From positions 18,283,019-18,347,018 of the forward strand of contig CM049306.1 in NCBI GenBank assembly GCA_026874595.1: a stretch of DNA of 64,000 nucleotides, written 5' to 3'. The stretch is from Sipunculus nudus (lineage: Eukaryota > Annelida > Sipuncula > Golfingiida > Sipunculidae). The notes below the pieces were generated by a model that saw only the letters and a program-made list of their open reading frames with translations, searched no databases and was not told the origin of the DNA. This document shows, piece by piece, positions 47,440 to 58,001 of this stretch. Both the position numbers and the translations under genes were made by a program. Every line of letters begins with the position of its first letter. The first letter of the stretch is position 1.

Positions 47440-48230
47440 TTATTTGTTAGAAAAATTCAGGGGGCATTTTAGTAGAGGACAAGGGGGGGGGGCACACTTA
47501 TTGAACCTTTGGGGACATTACAGGGGGGAAATCTCCCACATTTTGGAAAAATAATGTAATTTTGCCATTAAAAATATGATGTTATTTCAATCCCTGTAAG
47601 ATATGAGAGATTAAACAAACATACGTCATAGTTTCACAAAGTCTCTCAAACATTAATATGAAATACCAAAACGACTGATAATATGATATTGATATCACAT
47701 TTCCAAAATCATTGTGAAACCCAGTTATTTATTAATTAATTACTTCATGCAGGTTTACGAATTAAAATCAGAACTTAATTGTAATTGCGAAACAACTAGT
47801 GAGAGATCCAAGGGATGCACAAGGGTCAAAGGGTTTTACTTGTTGTTGGTTTCTAAATTCTACTTCCTATTTTCCACCAATATTGTTTCTATATTGCTTA
47901 AATTTTGAATGAAAAGATTTTGTAAAAAATAATTGAAAGGCACCCTCAGCAGATACACACCCTGGACAGTCGAGCATCTCTGAAAATATTTGCCCCCCCC
48001 CCCTCCGCGCCATAAAATAGTTTCTGATAACACCACTGATAATATTATACATGATTTTATTCAGAAAATGTATGTTCAATGTGGTATACAAATATATTTA
48101 ATATGTTACAAGGGCTTATGTATTCAATATATAGAATATTCTATGTATATTTTTTTCGTGATTTGGAGGACGGCGCACACTAAAGATACAGTTTCAAATG
48201 TAAAAATAAGCTAACCGTGTTTATGTAAAT
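47440..48230. other. Repeat-rich, no firm gene
   Basis: G run at 47,483 and C run at 47,994 with CTCCGCGCC recall the G-rich MITEs. A good acceptor (ACTTCATGCAG at 47,752) precedes an open stretch, but no domain is seen. Confidence 0.4.
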
Positions 48231-48237
48231 AATTCAG

Positions 48238-48355
48238 GAGAACTTATGTAAAATATGAAAAATTTGATCAGGCTAGTGGATTCTATTTGATTCGTGATTC
48301 TGGACGGTTTGAATTCAGTAAGCTCAAGGATATAGTTAATGATTTCCAAAACTGA
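48238..48355 (+). CDS. SH2-like exon (second half of domain), fragment
   Basis: After acceptor AATAATTCAG one frame (1 nt carried over) encodes about 38 residues to TGA. The order 'VKYEKF', 'GFYLIRDSGRFEF', 'SKLKDIVNDFQ' follows the SH2 pattern: strand D, strands E-F with FYI, then helix B (compare the general SH2 form 'FxSLxxLVxxY'). The first half with the phosphotyrosine-binding FLVRES arginine is not found nearby, so this is either an internal exon of a gene with distant exons or a dead fragment. A GTAAGC donor inside it (after 48317, phase 1) is in phase with the open piece starting at 48653. If that splice is used, the helix-B part would be intronic and the SH2 reading would fail. Confidence 0.35.
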
Positions 48356-48652
48356 TATTTGTTTATTCTCGGTCTGCTTGGCCATAAGAATTTAGGCCAT
48401 CCACGTTTGTTGCATATACCTTTGGAATATACGGATACTTGAGCCAGACTTCCCCCTCTGTTGCATTGGCGTGGTCAGCAAATAACATGAAAATAGGCAA
48501 TAGGCACCGCACGTATGTTATATTTGTGTTTAGGAACCACGCCCAGACTGGCAAAAATGTTGACAGTTTGATCTCTTACTATTTTGTTTTCGGTGTCACA
48601 ACAGATTTTGTATTTTGAATTTTGCAAATTCTTATACCTGGGTACCTCCCAG

Positions 48653-48849
48653 GATTTGTCATTTATTCTCTTGGTGAAGACCCTCGCAAGGACAAGGCTA
48701 TCATTATCTGCAGTTATTCCCTTTATTATTCACATGGCAGCAACGAACGGACTTTTCATTCGGCCGAGTTTTATCGGGAGTTAATTCGCTATTGTGATTT
48801 GGGGGCACACTTTGATATGACTGATCCGGGAATAAGAATGATTGGATGA
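48653..48849 (+). CDS. Coding-like fragment, weak resemblance to a caspase p20 start
   Basis: Open frame after CTCCCAG to TGA at 48847. Features in order are 'YSLGEDPR', a hydrophobic 'KAIIICSYSL', 'NERTFHSAEFYRELIRYCDLG' and 'DMTDPGIRM'. Caspases begin p20 with Y-x-M, P-R-G, ALII-N-N-F, an R-x-G-x-x-x-D segment, then LGF and DLT. The order fits, but the key Gly and Asp residues are missing and the catalytic His and Cys would lie beyond the stop. It may be a truncated copy, an unrelated exon, or chance. Confidence 0.25.
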
Positions 48850-48979
48850 GAACATATTTGTAGATAAGTGATAATTTTCAATGGCACAACATTCACAGGC
48901 AGTTTGTCAGTCTCCAGATTTTTCATAAAAGAAAAATGATAATTAAGAGGATTAAGTTTTTTAGCTTATAAATGCGATA

Positions 48980-48980
<1 letters not shown>

Positions 48981-49042
<62 letters not shown>
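48981..49042. repeat. (TA)n tract left of the pogo-type MITE
   Basis: Uninterrupted TA run ending exactly at the element's TA target site. Confidence 0.9.
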
Positions 49043-49045
<3 letters not shown>

Positions 49046-49226
49046 TGAAACCTCGTTGTGTCAAAGTCGAAGGGACCCTCAGAAAACTTCGACACATCCG
49101 AGGTTCGACACAAGCGGGTTTAATTTGGTTATAATTTAACTAGAGTTGTCCGGAATATCGAGTCTGTAACTTCGACATAAGCAGGGTATTCGACTTAAGC
49201 GAGTTCGACACAACGAGGTTTCACTG
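49043..49226. mobile_element. Pogo/mariner-type MITE in a TA microsatellite
   Basis: Perfect 20-bp inverted ends CAGTGAAACCTCGTTGTGTC, flanked by TA on both sides, the target of Tc1/mariner/pogo transposases. The 184-bp body has repeated TTCGACA motifs. It is inserted within a long (TA)n tract. Confidence 0.85.

Positions 49227-49295
<69 letters not shown>
49227..49295. repeat. (TA)n then (GT)n right of the pogo-type MITE
   Basis: The TA run continues after the element, then changes to about 16 GT units. Confidence 0.9.
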
Positions 49296-49299
<4 letters not shown>

Positions 49300-50230
49300 A
49301 TATATTTGTTTATCGTCACGTTATACGTGGATCTTCATACTCTCAAGTCTCTGACTACACTGTCACATACCTTGCTTCAGTGAGTCGCACTGGTGTCTAT
49401 TTCATGAAAAATGAAATGTTGCAAGTGTTCGGGCCTAAATAACTGCTAGTTAAATCTGAACAAAATATAAACAATACACGTCTGAACAAGAACATATATA
49501 CCAGAATCGGGACATATGGCTTTATTTAATGTTTGAATCTAGATGCCTTACAGATACCGGTAAAGCAAATGTTTGATTGAACAATCGTACCAGACGTCCA
49601 CGCAGAGCAGGTGTACGCGAGTCATTTCAGTGGTTCAGTTGCCAGTGCAGTTCGATGTATCAAGGTCTGTAAAAGCGTAGCTTATTACCTACATTACAAA
49701 GTGTAGACAGGACTAATTAAGGCAATGGACTAAGGAAATCTGATCAGAATATATTGAAAGATTAATTCCATGATGGTACAATATCATTCTTGTCATCTTT
49801 TTACCTTCGCCCTCGTTAAAGATATTTTGTCATGGGACCCGGCGCTATGGGCTACGGGCCAGAGTTGAAAAATACATGTTTGAAAAATGTGTTTTATCAT
49901 TTAACTACGCGTTCCTTGTTTGTCGAGAGATTTCACTTAGACTAATGGCGCACAGCATGTGATACACTCTCCGTATTTCCTTAGGTGTAGCTGATACAAT
50001 GATGCCTACATATATTTAGCTTTCTTTTGTTTTAGCTTTTCTATTGTTCTATCAGAACACATCGTTGCTACGTAACATCACTACCGGGTCCTAATATTGG
50101 TATTGCCCGCGGTTTGGAACAGCTCAGCGCCTCATCTGCAAACAACAGACCGCAGACTCGGGGGGAAAAAAGTAATTGTCTCGTTACTGAAGCGGTCCGT
50201 CAATACGCCTGTCACACGAGCCATAGATCG
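49300..50230. other. No gene seen
   Basis: Mixed-composition sequence between the GT tract and the CRE-ETS cluster; nothing recognised. Confidence 0.6.
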
Positions 50231-50289
50231 AAGTGACATTATCAATACTCGGAGGTTGCTATAGCTTATTTTTTACATCCTATGAGGTT

Positions 50290-50400
50290 TTACCTGTGAC
50301 GTCATCACCGGAAGCGAGAAACAACTCTCTTAAGCTCAATCACGTGCCGACCATGTTCTGGAGTTGTGTTCGCCATCGATTTCTCTTGTTAAATGCGACA
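50290..50400 (+). promoter_or_regulatory. CRE-ETS promoter-like cluster with short start exon
   Basis: TGTGACGTCATC directly followed by ACCGGAAGCG (ETS), then TCACGTG. Adjacent CRE and ETS sites are typical of TATA-less housekeeping promoters. The ATG at 50354 encodes 'MFWSCVRHRFLLLNAT' before a GTAAAA donor; the Arg/hydrophobic mix resembles a mitochondrial presequence, but it is very short. Confidence 0.38.
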
Positions 50401-50429
50401 TGTAAAACGTTAACAAATGTCTCGTAAAA

Positions 50430-51650
50430 TGACTTTCATCGGATATATCGCTCACGTTCTGGTTATTGTAACACCATCGTTGAACATTTGTGACTTGATA
50501 AAACCCGGGCTTTTATATCCCCAGGACGTTATTTTCGTGCTTTATTTCTGCAGCTTTATTAGCGTTTGTCCCATATAGTTTTATGTATGTTTTTTTTTAT
50601 TGTATCGCTCATAGATTAAGCCAGACAGAATGCCCACGGAGACTTATGGATCAGCCAAACAAGAAGATCGTGTTTCCTTTCAGTGTCTGGTTTTGAGTGT
50701 TACTGGTGGGAGGTTTTCCTTTTGCACAACCTGCTGAATTATTCATGATATTCGAATGTATTAATCTGTCTCATACTGGCTCGTTATGTCAGATCACGTT
50801 ATAAACGTGTGGAGCCACTCATAAAGTAAAAATTAGAGTACCAGTCTAGGATCGGCTGGTACTCATATACGCTATACCGTAAACACCCTACGTATACTGG
50901 CTTTTATCTCTGTCCTCTCCCAACTTTGCTTTCTAATCTTTATTTAAAATCCATGTAGGCGTTTGACCAAACGCGCCAAAATCAAGCTTCTAATCAAACC
51001 ATCTGCATAAACAACATTTCTTATCGGATGATTTTGATAATAAATTGAAAAGTTTTCAGTATCAATGGTAAATGGAATATAAGATCATACGCAAACACAT
51101 TACAGTCGAATATATTTATGGGCACCGAGTGGATATTCGAAAACTCTGGACAAATTTTAAAAAAAAAACGCACGTTTAATATTTCCCGGTTTTTGGTTCA
51201 AAACAAAAACAGAAATTAGTGCAGGAGAATTAGATCAAAATCGGATATTTTTTTTTTAAATAAGCAGAAACTAATTGAGACCATTTAATAGCTGTTATAA
51301 CCTGTGGGAAATGTTAAGTTTATGTCATAAAGTATCATCATTGGTATCATAATAGGTGGTGTCAGTAACGCTGAGTAGGCCTAATAGTATGTTTGTAATA
51401 GCAGGTCAATCGTCCTTAAACATGTAATTTGTTTTCTCCCAAAGTCCTTGAACTCGACAACCTTCGCAATCTATGAAATAAAAAAACACTCGAATAATTC
51501 TGACCCAACAGTACATTGTTAAGGAACCTAATATAAACAGATCACGTATGCGTGATGAACACAAATTTTGTATTGGAGATAAAAAAAATCAGATTCTGTA
51601 ACACTAGGCAGCGTGAAATGTCTAGGGGAATGAATAAAGAAGTCAGTGGT
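50430..51650. other. No gene seen
   Basis: AT-rich. If the start exon at 50,354 is real this would be its intron, but no partner exon was found. Confidence 0.5.
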
Positions 51651-51654
51651 TTTT

Positions 51655-52279
51655 TGTTAACAAATAACTATAATTTATTCTTTAAACAACCCTAACAATA
51701 CAATACACTAAATCAATAAAATTATACAGTAAAACAGCGTTATAGCAACAAGTCAATACAATCACACAGAAAGATAATGGTACAGTACCTCGATACCAAC
51801 ACCATCACAACGATAAGTCCTTTGAATGTAAACTCTCGGAGAATGACAGTCCAGTGGAAAGTTCTTGCAACAACACAGAAAGTAATCTGAAGTCCAAATG
51901 TATAAAATCCAGTAGAAAGTTCTTGAAAATCTATAATTGCCGCATTCGTCCGATAAGGTCCTGACACACGCTTCTGCGTCCGCTGGAATCTGCTCTGCTG
52001 TCTGCCCCCTGGTTCAAAACAACAGCCCCTTTATATACCTTCACACCCCAAGCCGGGAAATTTCCACTTCTCGAACAGTCTATAAGGACCCTACTCAACA
52101 GTAAACACGCGTTTCAGGAATTCTCTAGAAAGACATAGCCGTGTGTCTCTACACATACCAGGCTCATCACTCGACCCACGACCAGGCGTGAAAATCCAAG
52201 GCTCACATGACAACGAGAGTTCAACCAGTACGGATTAAACATAAAATGTAACAACAACACGAGTTACGCCCGTGTCACA
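51655..52279 (-). mobile_element. LTR-like unit, probably a solo LTR
   Basis: Bounded on the minus strand by TGTGACACGGGC and TTTGTTAACA (TG..CA). Inside are a TATA box TATATAAAGGGG (near 52,037), a GC-richer transcript start, and AATAAA at 51,679, the layout of U3-R-U5. No second LTR, primer site or pol sequence is seen nearby, and the flanks do not show a clear target duplication. A short independent transcription unit is the alternative. Confidence 0.45.
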
Positions 52280-52468
52280 CAATAAAAGAGCACCTTTAAC
52301 AACATCATAGACACTATAGTAGACGCATTTTGATTTTATAATTATGCTTCATGTAATGGTAAAAATTTTTCTGTTTGGTAATTATGCTTTGCAGGTTTTA
52401 TTAAAGAAGGCATTTGTCCACTTTGTTTGGCACGTTCAAACACTAAAACATACATACACAAGCATCTA

Positions 52469-52522
<54 letters not shown>

Positions 52523-52531
52523 ATATATATT
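52469..52531. repeat. (CT)n(TA)n tract
   Basis: CT units followed by TA units, up to the edge of the tRNA-like element. Confidence 0.9.
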
Positions 52532-52682
52532 GTTACGAAGACAAATTGTTCAGGGGAAAATATCGGGCCGATCCCGGATTCGAACCAGTGTCGGTGGCGC
52601 ACAAGTCCGGCGTACCAACCGCCTCGCTAGCAAGGCAAGCTTCCTTAGCGAGACAGTTTGGTCCGCTTTTATGACACCCCGT

Positions 52683-52688
<6 letters not shown>
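52529..52688 (-). mobile_element. tRNA-like element between inverted TTGTTACG ends and TA tracts
   Basis: Minus strand: A box TAGCGAGGCGGTTGG (52,629-52,615) and B box GGTTCGAATCC (52,586-52,576) spaced as in tRNA. The acceptor and anticodon stems do not pair well, so it is not a functional tRNA. The unit is bounded by ATTGTTACG and CGTAACAAT, with (TA)n on both sides. Confidence 0.6.

Positions 52689-52731
<43 letters not shown>
52687..52731. repeat. (TA)n tract
   Basis: Second TA run flanking the tRNA-like element. Confidence 0.9.
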
Positions 52732-52736
<5 letters not shown>

Positions 52737-52739
52737 ATA

Positions 52740-53800
52740 TAATAAACACATTGGTGAAACGTAAAGTGAGTTGTATCCCTTAATACAATCATTTAAATAT
52801 CTAACCCAAGGGCTCAGACATTTGAAACATATACAAACATATGGTGATACGATTCTGTTTGTTCTTGCTTAAGAATTGTGTCAGTCTCACTAAAAAGTCC
52901 GAATAACCATATGGTTTTCGTTACAATATACTCACCCGTCAAGGGCTCGACCTTATAAGACTGCCCGAGGCTTCACTTTGATAGAGACATAAAGAACGAT
53001 TTGATGTGTTTCACTTGATATATAAGTGGCCTAATGGGGGGTAAATGGATAAATAGCCATTCTTGTGAAGTAGTATATGCAAACATGGACACTTGACACT
53101 TACATGCAACACACACGCAATTATATCAAAAGAAAATGCAGCTTCTTTATGTTGTGTTATTATTTACTCTGAAGATTTTCATTCCTTTCTCTTGTGTAGC
53201 TGTATAGAAACCACATGTGACATAACTTAAAGGACATGACACCTTACATGGTCATCTAAGACCATCTTATATCCATGATAATAACATATATAGCAATTCA
53301 TACACACAAAGACGCACATGTCTGCAAGAAAAATAGTCCTCCATCGAAAGGGTAAAAACTACTTAACCTCCTAGAGACCACTTATACTGGCAGCTTTTTT
53401 ATAAGATACATGTCATGAACATTTAAGGGAGCTTATTCCAATATAGTTTGTCTATTACCTAAAGATAATCATTTTATAGAAATAGGCAGAATAAAGCCTA
53501 TCCCACCACACACAGGCTGTCTGTTTTTGTTATATCCAGGTATTTATAACAAGTGGAGGGCCCGCCAAAATAATCAAAACACATTCAACCACGACATCTG
53601 GCGGGGAGTCAGACAAACCATAGTTTTGCAAAGGGCGTTTTGCTAATAATTACTGTTCAACATATGTAGATATGCAACCAACCGCCTTAGATTACACGGT
53701 TTTCCTGTCTGTTAACATTGCTGCGTTTACTAACAGCTTGTAAATGATCAAGCTCATATTTCCTTCACAGAGGCCTGATAAGAACTTTTCTTAACAGGAA
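52740..53800. other. No gene seen
   Basis: AT-rich; a minus-strand GTGAGT near 52,934 has no clear exon. Confidence 0.6.
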
Positions 53801-53804
53801 GTAC

Positions 53805-54302
53805 CTAGAGTTCATTACAATATACGCCGAGTAAAATATAAATCACATGAAGTTTATAGAAAAGTTCGATGAATAGCGGACTCTTAATTACATGTGCCCC
53901 GAACATCAAAGGAAGGCGATTCCTTGATTGACAACTGTAATACCAGGAAAATAACAACCAGTTTGCATATACAATCCGAAAAGCCGTAACTGCAGCAAAA
54001 TGTGTACTTTGCTGTACCACTAGGCATGTTTTATAGGGAAATATTTCGGAAACAATGCCAACAGTGTTAGAGTAGGCAAAAATTCCGTTTCTAATGGAAA
54101 CCGATTCCGATGTAGAAAATGGAGCAAAAGTCAGCTCCCTTGCTATCTTTGCATTATATGGTATCTGATAACATTTCTGCATCTGAGGCGGTCGGTATGA
54201 ATCGATGATACTTTGTATAAGGGGCTGTCTCTGTACATCAAGTGATTTGATAAGAACAACAACATGTCGATAGAGATTATTATCTAATCTTCTAAGAGTC
54301 AC
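53805..54302 (-). CDS. Open frame of 165 codons, unknown, doubtful
   Basis: Longest minus-strand frame outside the GPCR. The first half 'LDNNLYRHVVVLIKSLDVQRQ' and 'MQKCYQIPYNAKIARE' look protein-like; the second half is hydrophobic and tails into AT-rich sequence. An AG at the 5' side (CTCTTAG near 54291) could be an acceptor. No domain recognised. It may be an exon read past its donor, or chance. Confidence 0.2.
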   Translation of the reverse strand: MTLRRLDNNLYRHVVVLIKSLDVQRQPLIQSIIDSYRPPQMQKCYQIPYNAKIARELTFAPFSTSESVSIRNGIFAYSNTVGIVSEIFPYKTCLVVQQSTHFAAVTAFRIVYANWLLFSWYYSCQSRNRLPLMFGAHVIKSPLFIELFYKLHVIYILLGVYCNEL

Positions 54303-54366
54303 GCTAGACGGTAAAGTTTATAAGTTACTCTACTCCAGCCATTATAGGTAACACATACGACAGGTA

Positions 54367-54380
54367 CTGCCACCTGGCGG
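54367..54380 (-). promoter_or_regulatory. CTCF consensus motif
   Basis: Minus strand CCGCCAGGTGGCAG, an exact fit to the vertebrate-type CTCF consensus. Lies just upstream of the MITE at 54.5 kb. Confidence 0.45.
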
Positions 54381-54492
54381 CAAACAAATAACTAATTTAT
54401 CTTAGCGTCGTGCAATGCTAGTTTGTTTGAGAGGAAGCACAGAACGTCCGGACTAATGTATTTCTATTGAGACAGAGAATTACTTTGTACTT

Positions 54493-54690
54493 CAGGGGCG
54501 GATCCAGGATTTAGGAAAAGGGGGGGTTCAACCCAGGAGGACAAAAGAAAACCCTAAAAAAAGGTTCCCAGGTCTGGAAAAGGGGGGGTCCAAGCCGCAA
54601 AATTTTGTCTGAAGCCCTTAAAAAAACGTTATTCCTGATGGAAAAGGGGGGGTCCGGACCCCCTGGACCCCTCCCCTGGATCCGCTTCTG
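54493..54690. mobile_element. MITE, terminal inverted repeats and 5-bp target duplication
   Basis: Ends CAGGGGCGGATCCAGG and CCTGGATCCGCTTCTG are inverted copies (14 of 16 match). The flanks are TACTT on both sides (54,488 and 54,691), a 5-bp target duplication. Length 198 bp, G-rich on the plus strand, no coding capacity. Confidence 0.72.
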
Positions 54691-54699
54691 TACTTTACA

Positions 54700-56245
54700 C
54701 ATGTAAGTGGAGTTGGTGTTCTCATGACTCCTGTTTTGATATATTTTGAATGATTTAAAATGAAATTCACGAGTCTTTATTTTAACAGCTTTCTCTTTGC
54801 CTCGGAGCTCAAACTATCTGCTTAGAAATCTTGAAAAATAGTCGAACTCACCATAAGCAACATTTCGTTCAGAGTGATTTTTAATAAAGATAATAATTTA
54901 AGTATAACTGTTACTCGGACCGGGTTTTCTTACTCGAAGATTGACTATATTCCGTTTCATCCCCTCATGTCGACCTGTTTTTTGCTATGAACATTTTTAT
55001 TAGTTACATTTAAAGGGAAACAATTATAGTGGAGAGTAGAGGTTAAAAGGACCTTTTTTCAACAGGGTAAATAAATACCTACCTTCTACCTTATTTAAGA
55101 AACAAAATTATTAGAAAATATGAGAAATCAGTCTACATTTTACAACATATCAGACCCACTTATGGCGGTCAAGGTCATTGGTCACATGCAAAAACAGCCT
55201 CAACTGACAGGTGCTGATTGGATGATCTCATGTAAACACTCTAAAAAATATAACCAGCTAAAACAAAGATGGCTACTTATGAAGGGACACATCATATCTG
55301 CCAGATCATGGTGAAGTGACCTAAATGTTGTGAAACATAAACGTGGGATTTATTATAAAATTCTTAATTGCAATATTAGGTTGTCACCTCCATATGTAGT
55401 TTTCTAGGAAATAATTGAAAAATATAAACTTTTTAGAAAATTATCTACAAAAGCAGGTGGACAGCAAGTAATGAAACAGACTATAGTACTTGCATCTAAT
55501 GAACTCAAACTGACCTGTACATCATACTTTAACATTGTTGAAAAATTAAAAATATGGTGAAAATATCTGTCTGATCAACATTATCTTTAAATTTACAATA
55601 TGTCTATAAAAGAGTGCATTCTCCAGTGCATTACAAAATATACATTGGCTGCAGGTTGAGATGAGGCAGGATAAATCTTCTTCCATTCCTACAGATACAT
55701 TTCAGTTTTTTAGTTTTTTTTTGTTCCATTCCTTTAGGGCATTCTGATTGTACCTATGACGGGATGATTGAAGTGACGGAATAGAATACATAGGACGTCA
55801 TGATTAAATAAACTGAACAAAATGTTCAATCACTTTGCCTTCGCCAAACTAGCAAAAGAGACATATGTTAACTCAGAGAGCCATCTGGCGGAGATCGTCG
55901 AATTTACTCTATGAATATCTTCTTGCGCCATCAGCTTAGACAGCTGTCTTACCATAACACCACAAACTTGACCATTCACATAATATATCATAAAATGTAA
56001 TAAAATATTGCTTTTTTGTCTATATGTGTGATTGCTCAGTTATATAAATACTTCGTTCATTTTTGTTGCGTGAGTAAACCCAGTTCAGGAACTAATCAAA
56101 TGATCAAACATGGGTTGGGAGTTTTATAAATTCTGCTATAACATCCGCTAGGTGATCTATTTGGTTCTACGAAAATATCATATGTAGCATTTGCTATCCT
56201 TTAAGCGAATAAGTGTATAATGGCCACCCTGATCACCTAGATAAC
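54700..56245. other. No gene seen
   Basis: AT-rich; a short frame at 55,120 lacks splice or domain support. Holds one CTCF-like site. Confidence 0.6.
55879..55893 (-). promoter_or_regulatory. CTCF-like motif
   Basis: Minus strand CCGCCAGATGGCTC, near-consensus. Isolated site. Confidence 0.3.
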
Positions 56246-56250
56246 TTTAT

Positions 56251-56333
56251 CAGAGGCGTGGGAAGCAGATCAAAAGTGGAGGGGCCAAATTGATATTTAT
56301 GATTTATAAAGATGATGGTGGATGTATATGTAC

Positions 56334-56411
<78 letters not shown>

Positions 56412-56475
56412 ACTATGAAAATATTTTAAAAAGGGGGCGAAACCAAATATTCAAATGGGGGGGGGGGGGGTCTAT
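56251..56475. mobile_element. Possible MITE beginning CAGAGGCGTGGGAAG
   Basis: The end motif recurs inverted at 61,180-61,196 (CTTCCCACGCCACTG), and both are followed inward by GAGGGG/GGCCAAAT segments. The interior here is filled by a (TA)n tract and a G run. The right boundary is not seen. Confidence 0.35.
56332..56410. repeat. (TA)n tract
   Basis: About 39 TA units with one phase change, inside the possible MITE at 56.25 kb. Confidence 0.9.
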
Positions 56476-56493
56476 AGTAGAAGAGGTTTTGCA

Positions 56494-56548
56494 GCTGACG
56501 TCACAGGTCATGCGATCCCTTGTTTTCAGCCATATTGGACGGCCTTGC
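56494..56548 (+). promoter_or_regulatory. CRE plus YY1-like module upstream of the THAP fragment
   Basis: CTGACGTCACAG, 21-22 bp, then GCCATATTGGACGGCCTT. The same two blocks recur inverted at 59,485-59,542 with similar spacing. They probably form the promoter of the THAP element family. Confidence 0.45.
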
Positions 56549-56600
56549 CTTCTGACTCGGAGACCATTGTATTTGTCCAGGCTGGATGTCAAATTAACAC

Positions 56601-56790
56601 CATGGTGTTTGACTGTGATGCTGTTGTATGTACAAACTGACAAGGGAAGGTCCCTAGTTTATCGTTTTCTTGTTTCCCAGCTGAGAGATAGAGTATAGGG
56701 TTAACAATGGACAGCAGGTGTCAAACTGCAAAGGCTGGAGCCCACGGATACCTTATGCTGGGCAGTGTCACTTCAGTAGCTGTACATGTT
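56601..56790 (+). pseudogene. Decayed THAP-type zinc finger (transposase-like N-terminus)
   Basis: ATG at 56601 starts 'MVFDCDAVVCTN', the C-x4-C opening of a THAP finger. A TGA then stands where Arg is usual, followed by 'QGKVPSLSFSCFP', matching the invariant F..FP. After a frame change, 'KGWSP' and a C-HFSS segment resemble the second half (W.P...CxxHF). THAP fingers are found in P-element transposases and host DNA-binding proteins. Stop and frameshift show it is not functional. Confidence 0.5.
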
Positions 56791-56799
56791 AGCTGTATA

Positions 56800-57980
56800 T
56801 CACTAGCATGGACCTGCCTTTAGGACACGTGGCTGTACTTTTTCTCCAATATAACATCTATAAAACACCTGAGCTTTAGGCCTCTTTTAAATAATTTTCA
56901 AAATAAATTCTGATTAAAATTTTTTTTTACCTGAGAATTTTTTGTTTTTTAGTCTAACTAGACCAAGAAAATGGGGGTTTGTGTATCTCCCTTTTTAACC
57001 ATCCTGGCCTAATGCAGTGAAGCTCAAAATACCTCTCCAAGCAGGCCCAAACAAACATGTCTTTGATTGGCCACAGATTTATAAAAAAAAATTAACCAAT
57101 ACTGTCAATTTTATTACAGATTATGCTTAACATACTTAAAAATCAAACAATGTGGTGTTTTTGATGCTCCATCACAAGATGGCTAGAACCAACCAGAGAA
57201 AGCCAGGCCATTCACTACTCTCCTTCAGGTTCAGGGCTTGGTGACCCCAGCTAGGTCATGTAGACAAATAGGACCACGTGAACTTTACTGGACATAAGGT
57301 TGCCTTCGGTGTCCAGCTAAAATTAACAATAGTTGCAGGTTGCAAAGTCAAGTATAACAATTAAAAGTTCTCAACTATATTCCTTGAATTTGTCAACTGC
57401 GCATTCAAAGGTGGGCGTACAGGCACTGGTATACGGTGTTTCATCTGTAAATCCTAGTGTCACAAGACACAATATGAGGAGAGGCCACAGTAATAATATG
57501 TATAGACAAAATACCACACAGCAAAACATTCACAACATACACAAAGTTTAACATTAGTTATGTATAAGCCTTGATAGCCATAATAACATACCTTTTTGAA
57601 ACAATAATTGTTACATTTAAAGAAAACTTTGGAAACAAACAAATGATATAATGCACAATGGAAATTTAGACATATATCTTGTAATTAAAACAGACAATTG
57701 TTATAGCAAGGCTGTATTTAAGAGAAGATAAATGTTACAACATTCCTCTCTCACCAGATCATGTCCCCCAATTGTTCGGCCAGGCGAGTTCTCCTTAAGA
57801 GAGGGGGCCATGGAAAATCTTGGGAGGGGGCAGAATGTAGAGAGAGGACATTTAACAGAAAAAAAGAACACCACTTGTGGATGATTAAGTCTAGCTCTGA
57901 CTTGTGGTCAGAGAACAAGAACTAAACAGCACCGTGACATGCAGACCCGTTTACAGCAGCATTTTTGAAGTCATAGATAA
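56800..57980. other. No firm gene
   Basis: Remainder downstream of the THAP fragment, with T runs. A minus-strand CTG|GTGAGA near 57,735 follows a short open frame. Confidence 0.45.
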
Positions 57981-58001
57981 TTTTTTGCAGGAAGCACCAG
58001 A

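Noticed and set aside
48363-48554. 63-codon minus-strand frame between the two plus-strand fragments
   Set aside because: Protein-like wording near its end but no splice sites or domain; overlaps the proposed plus-strand intron.
54511-54702. Minus-strand frames at 4.9 and 54.6 kb with Pro/Phe-rich sequence
   Set aside because: They lie within G-rich MITEs.
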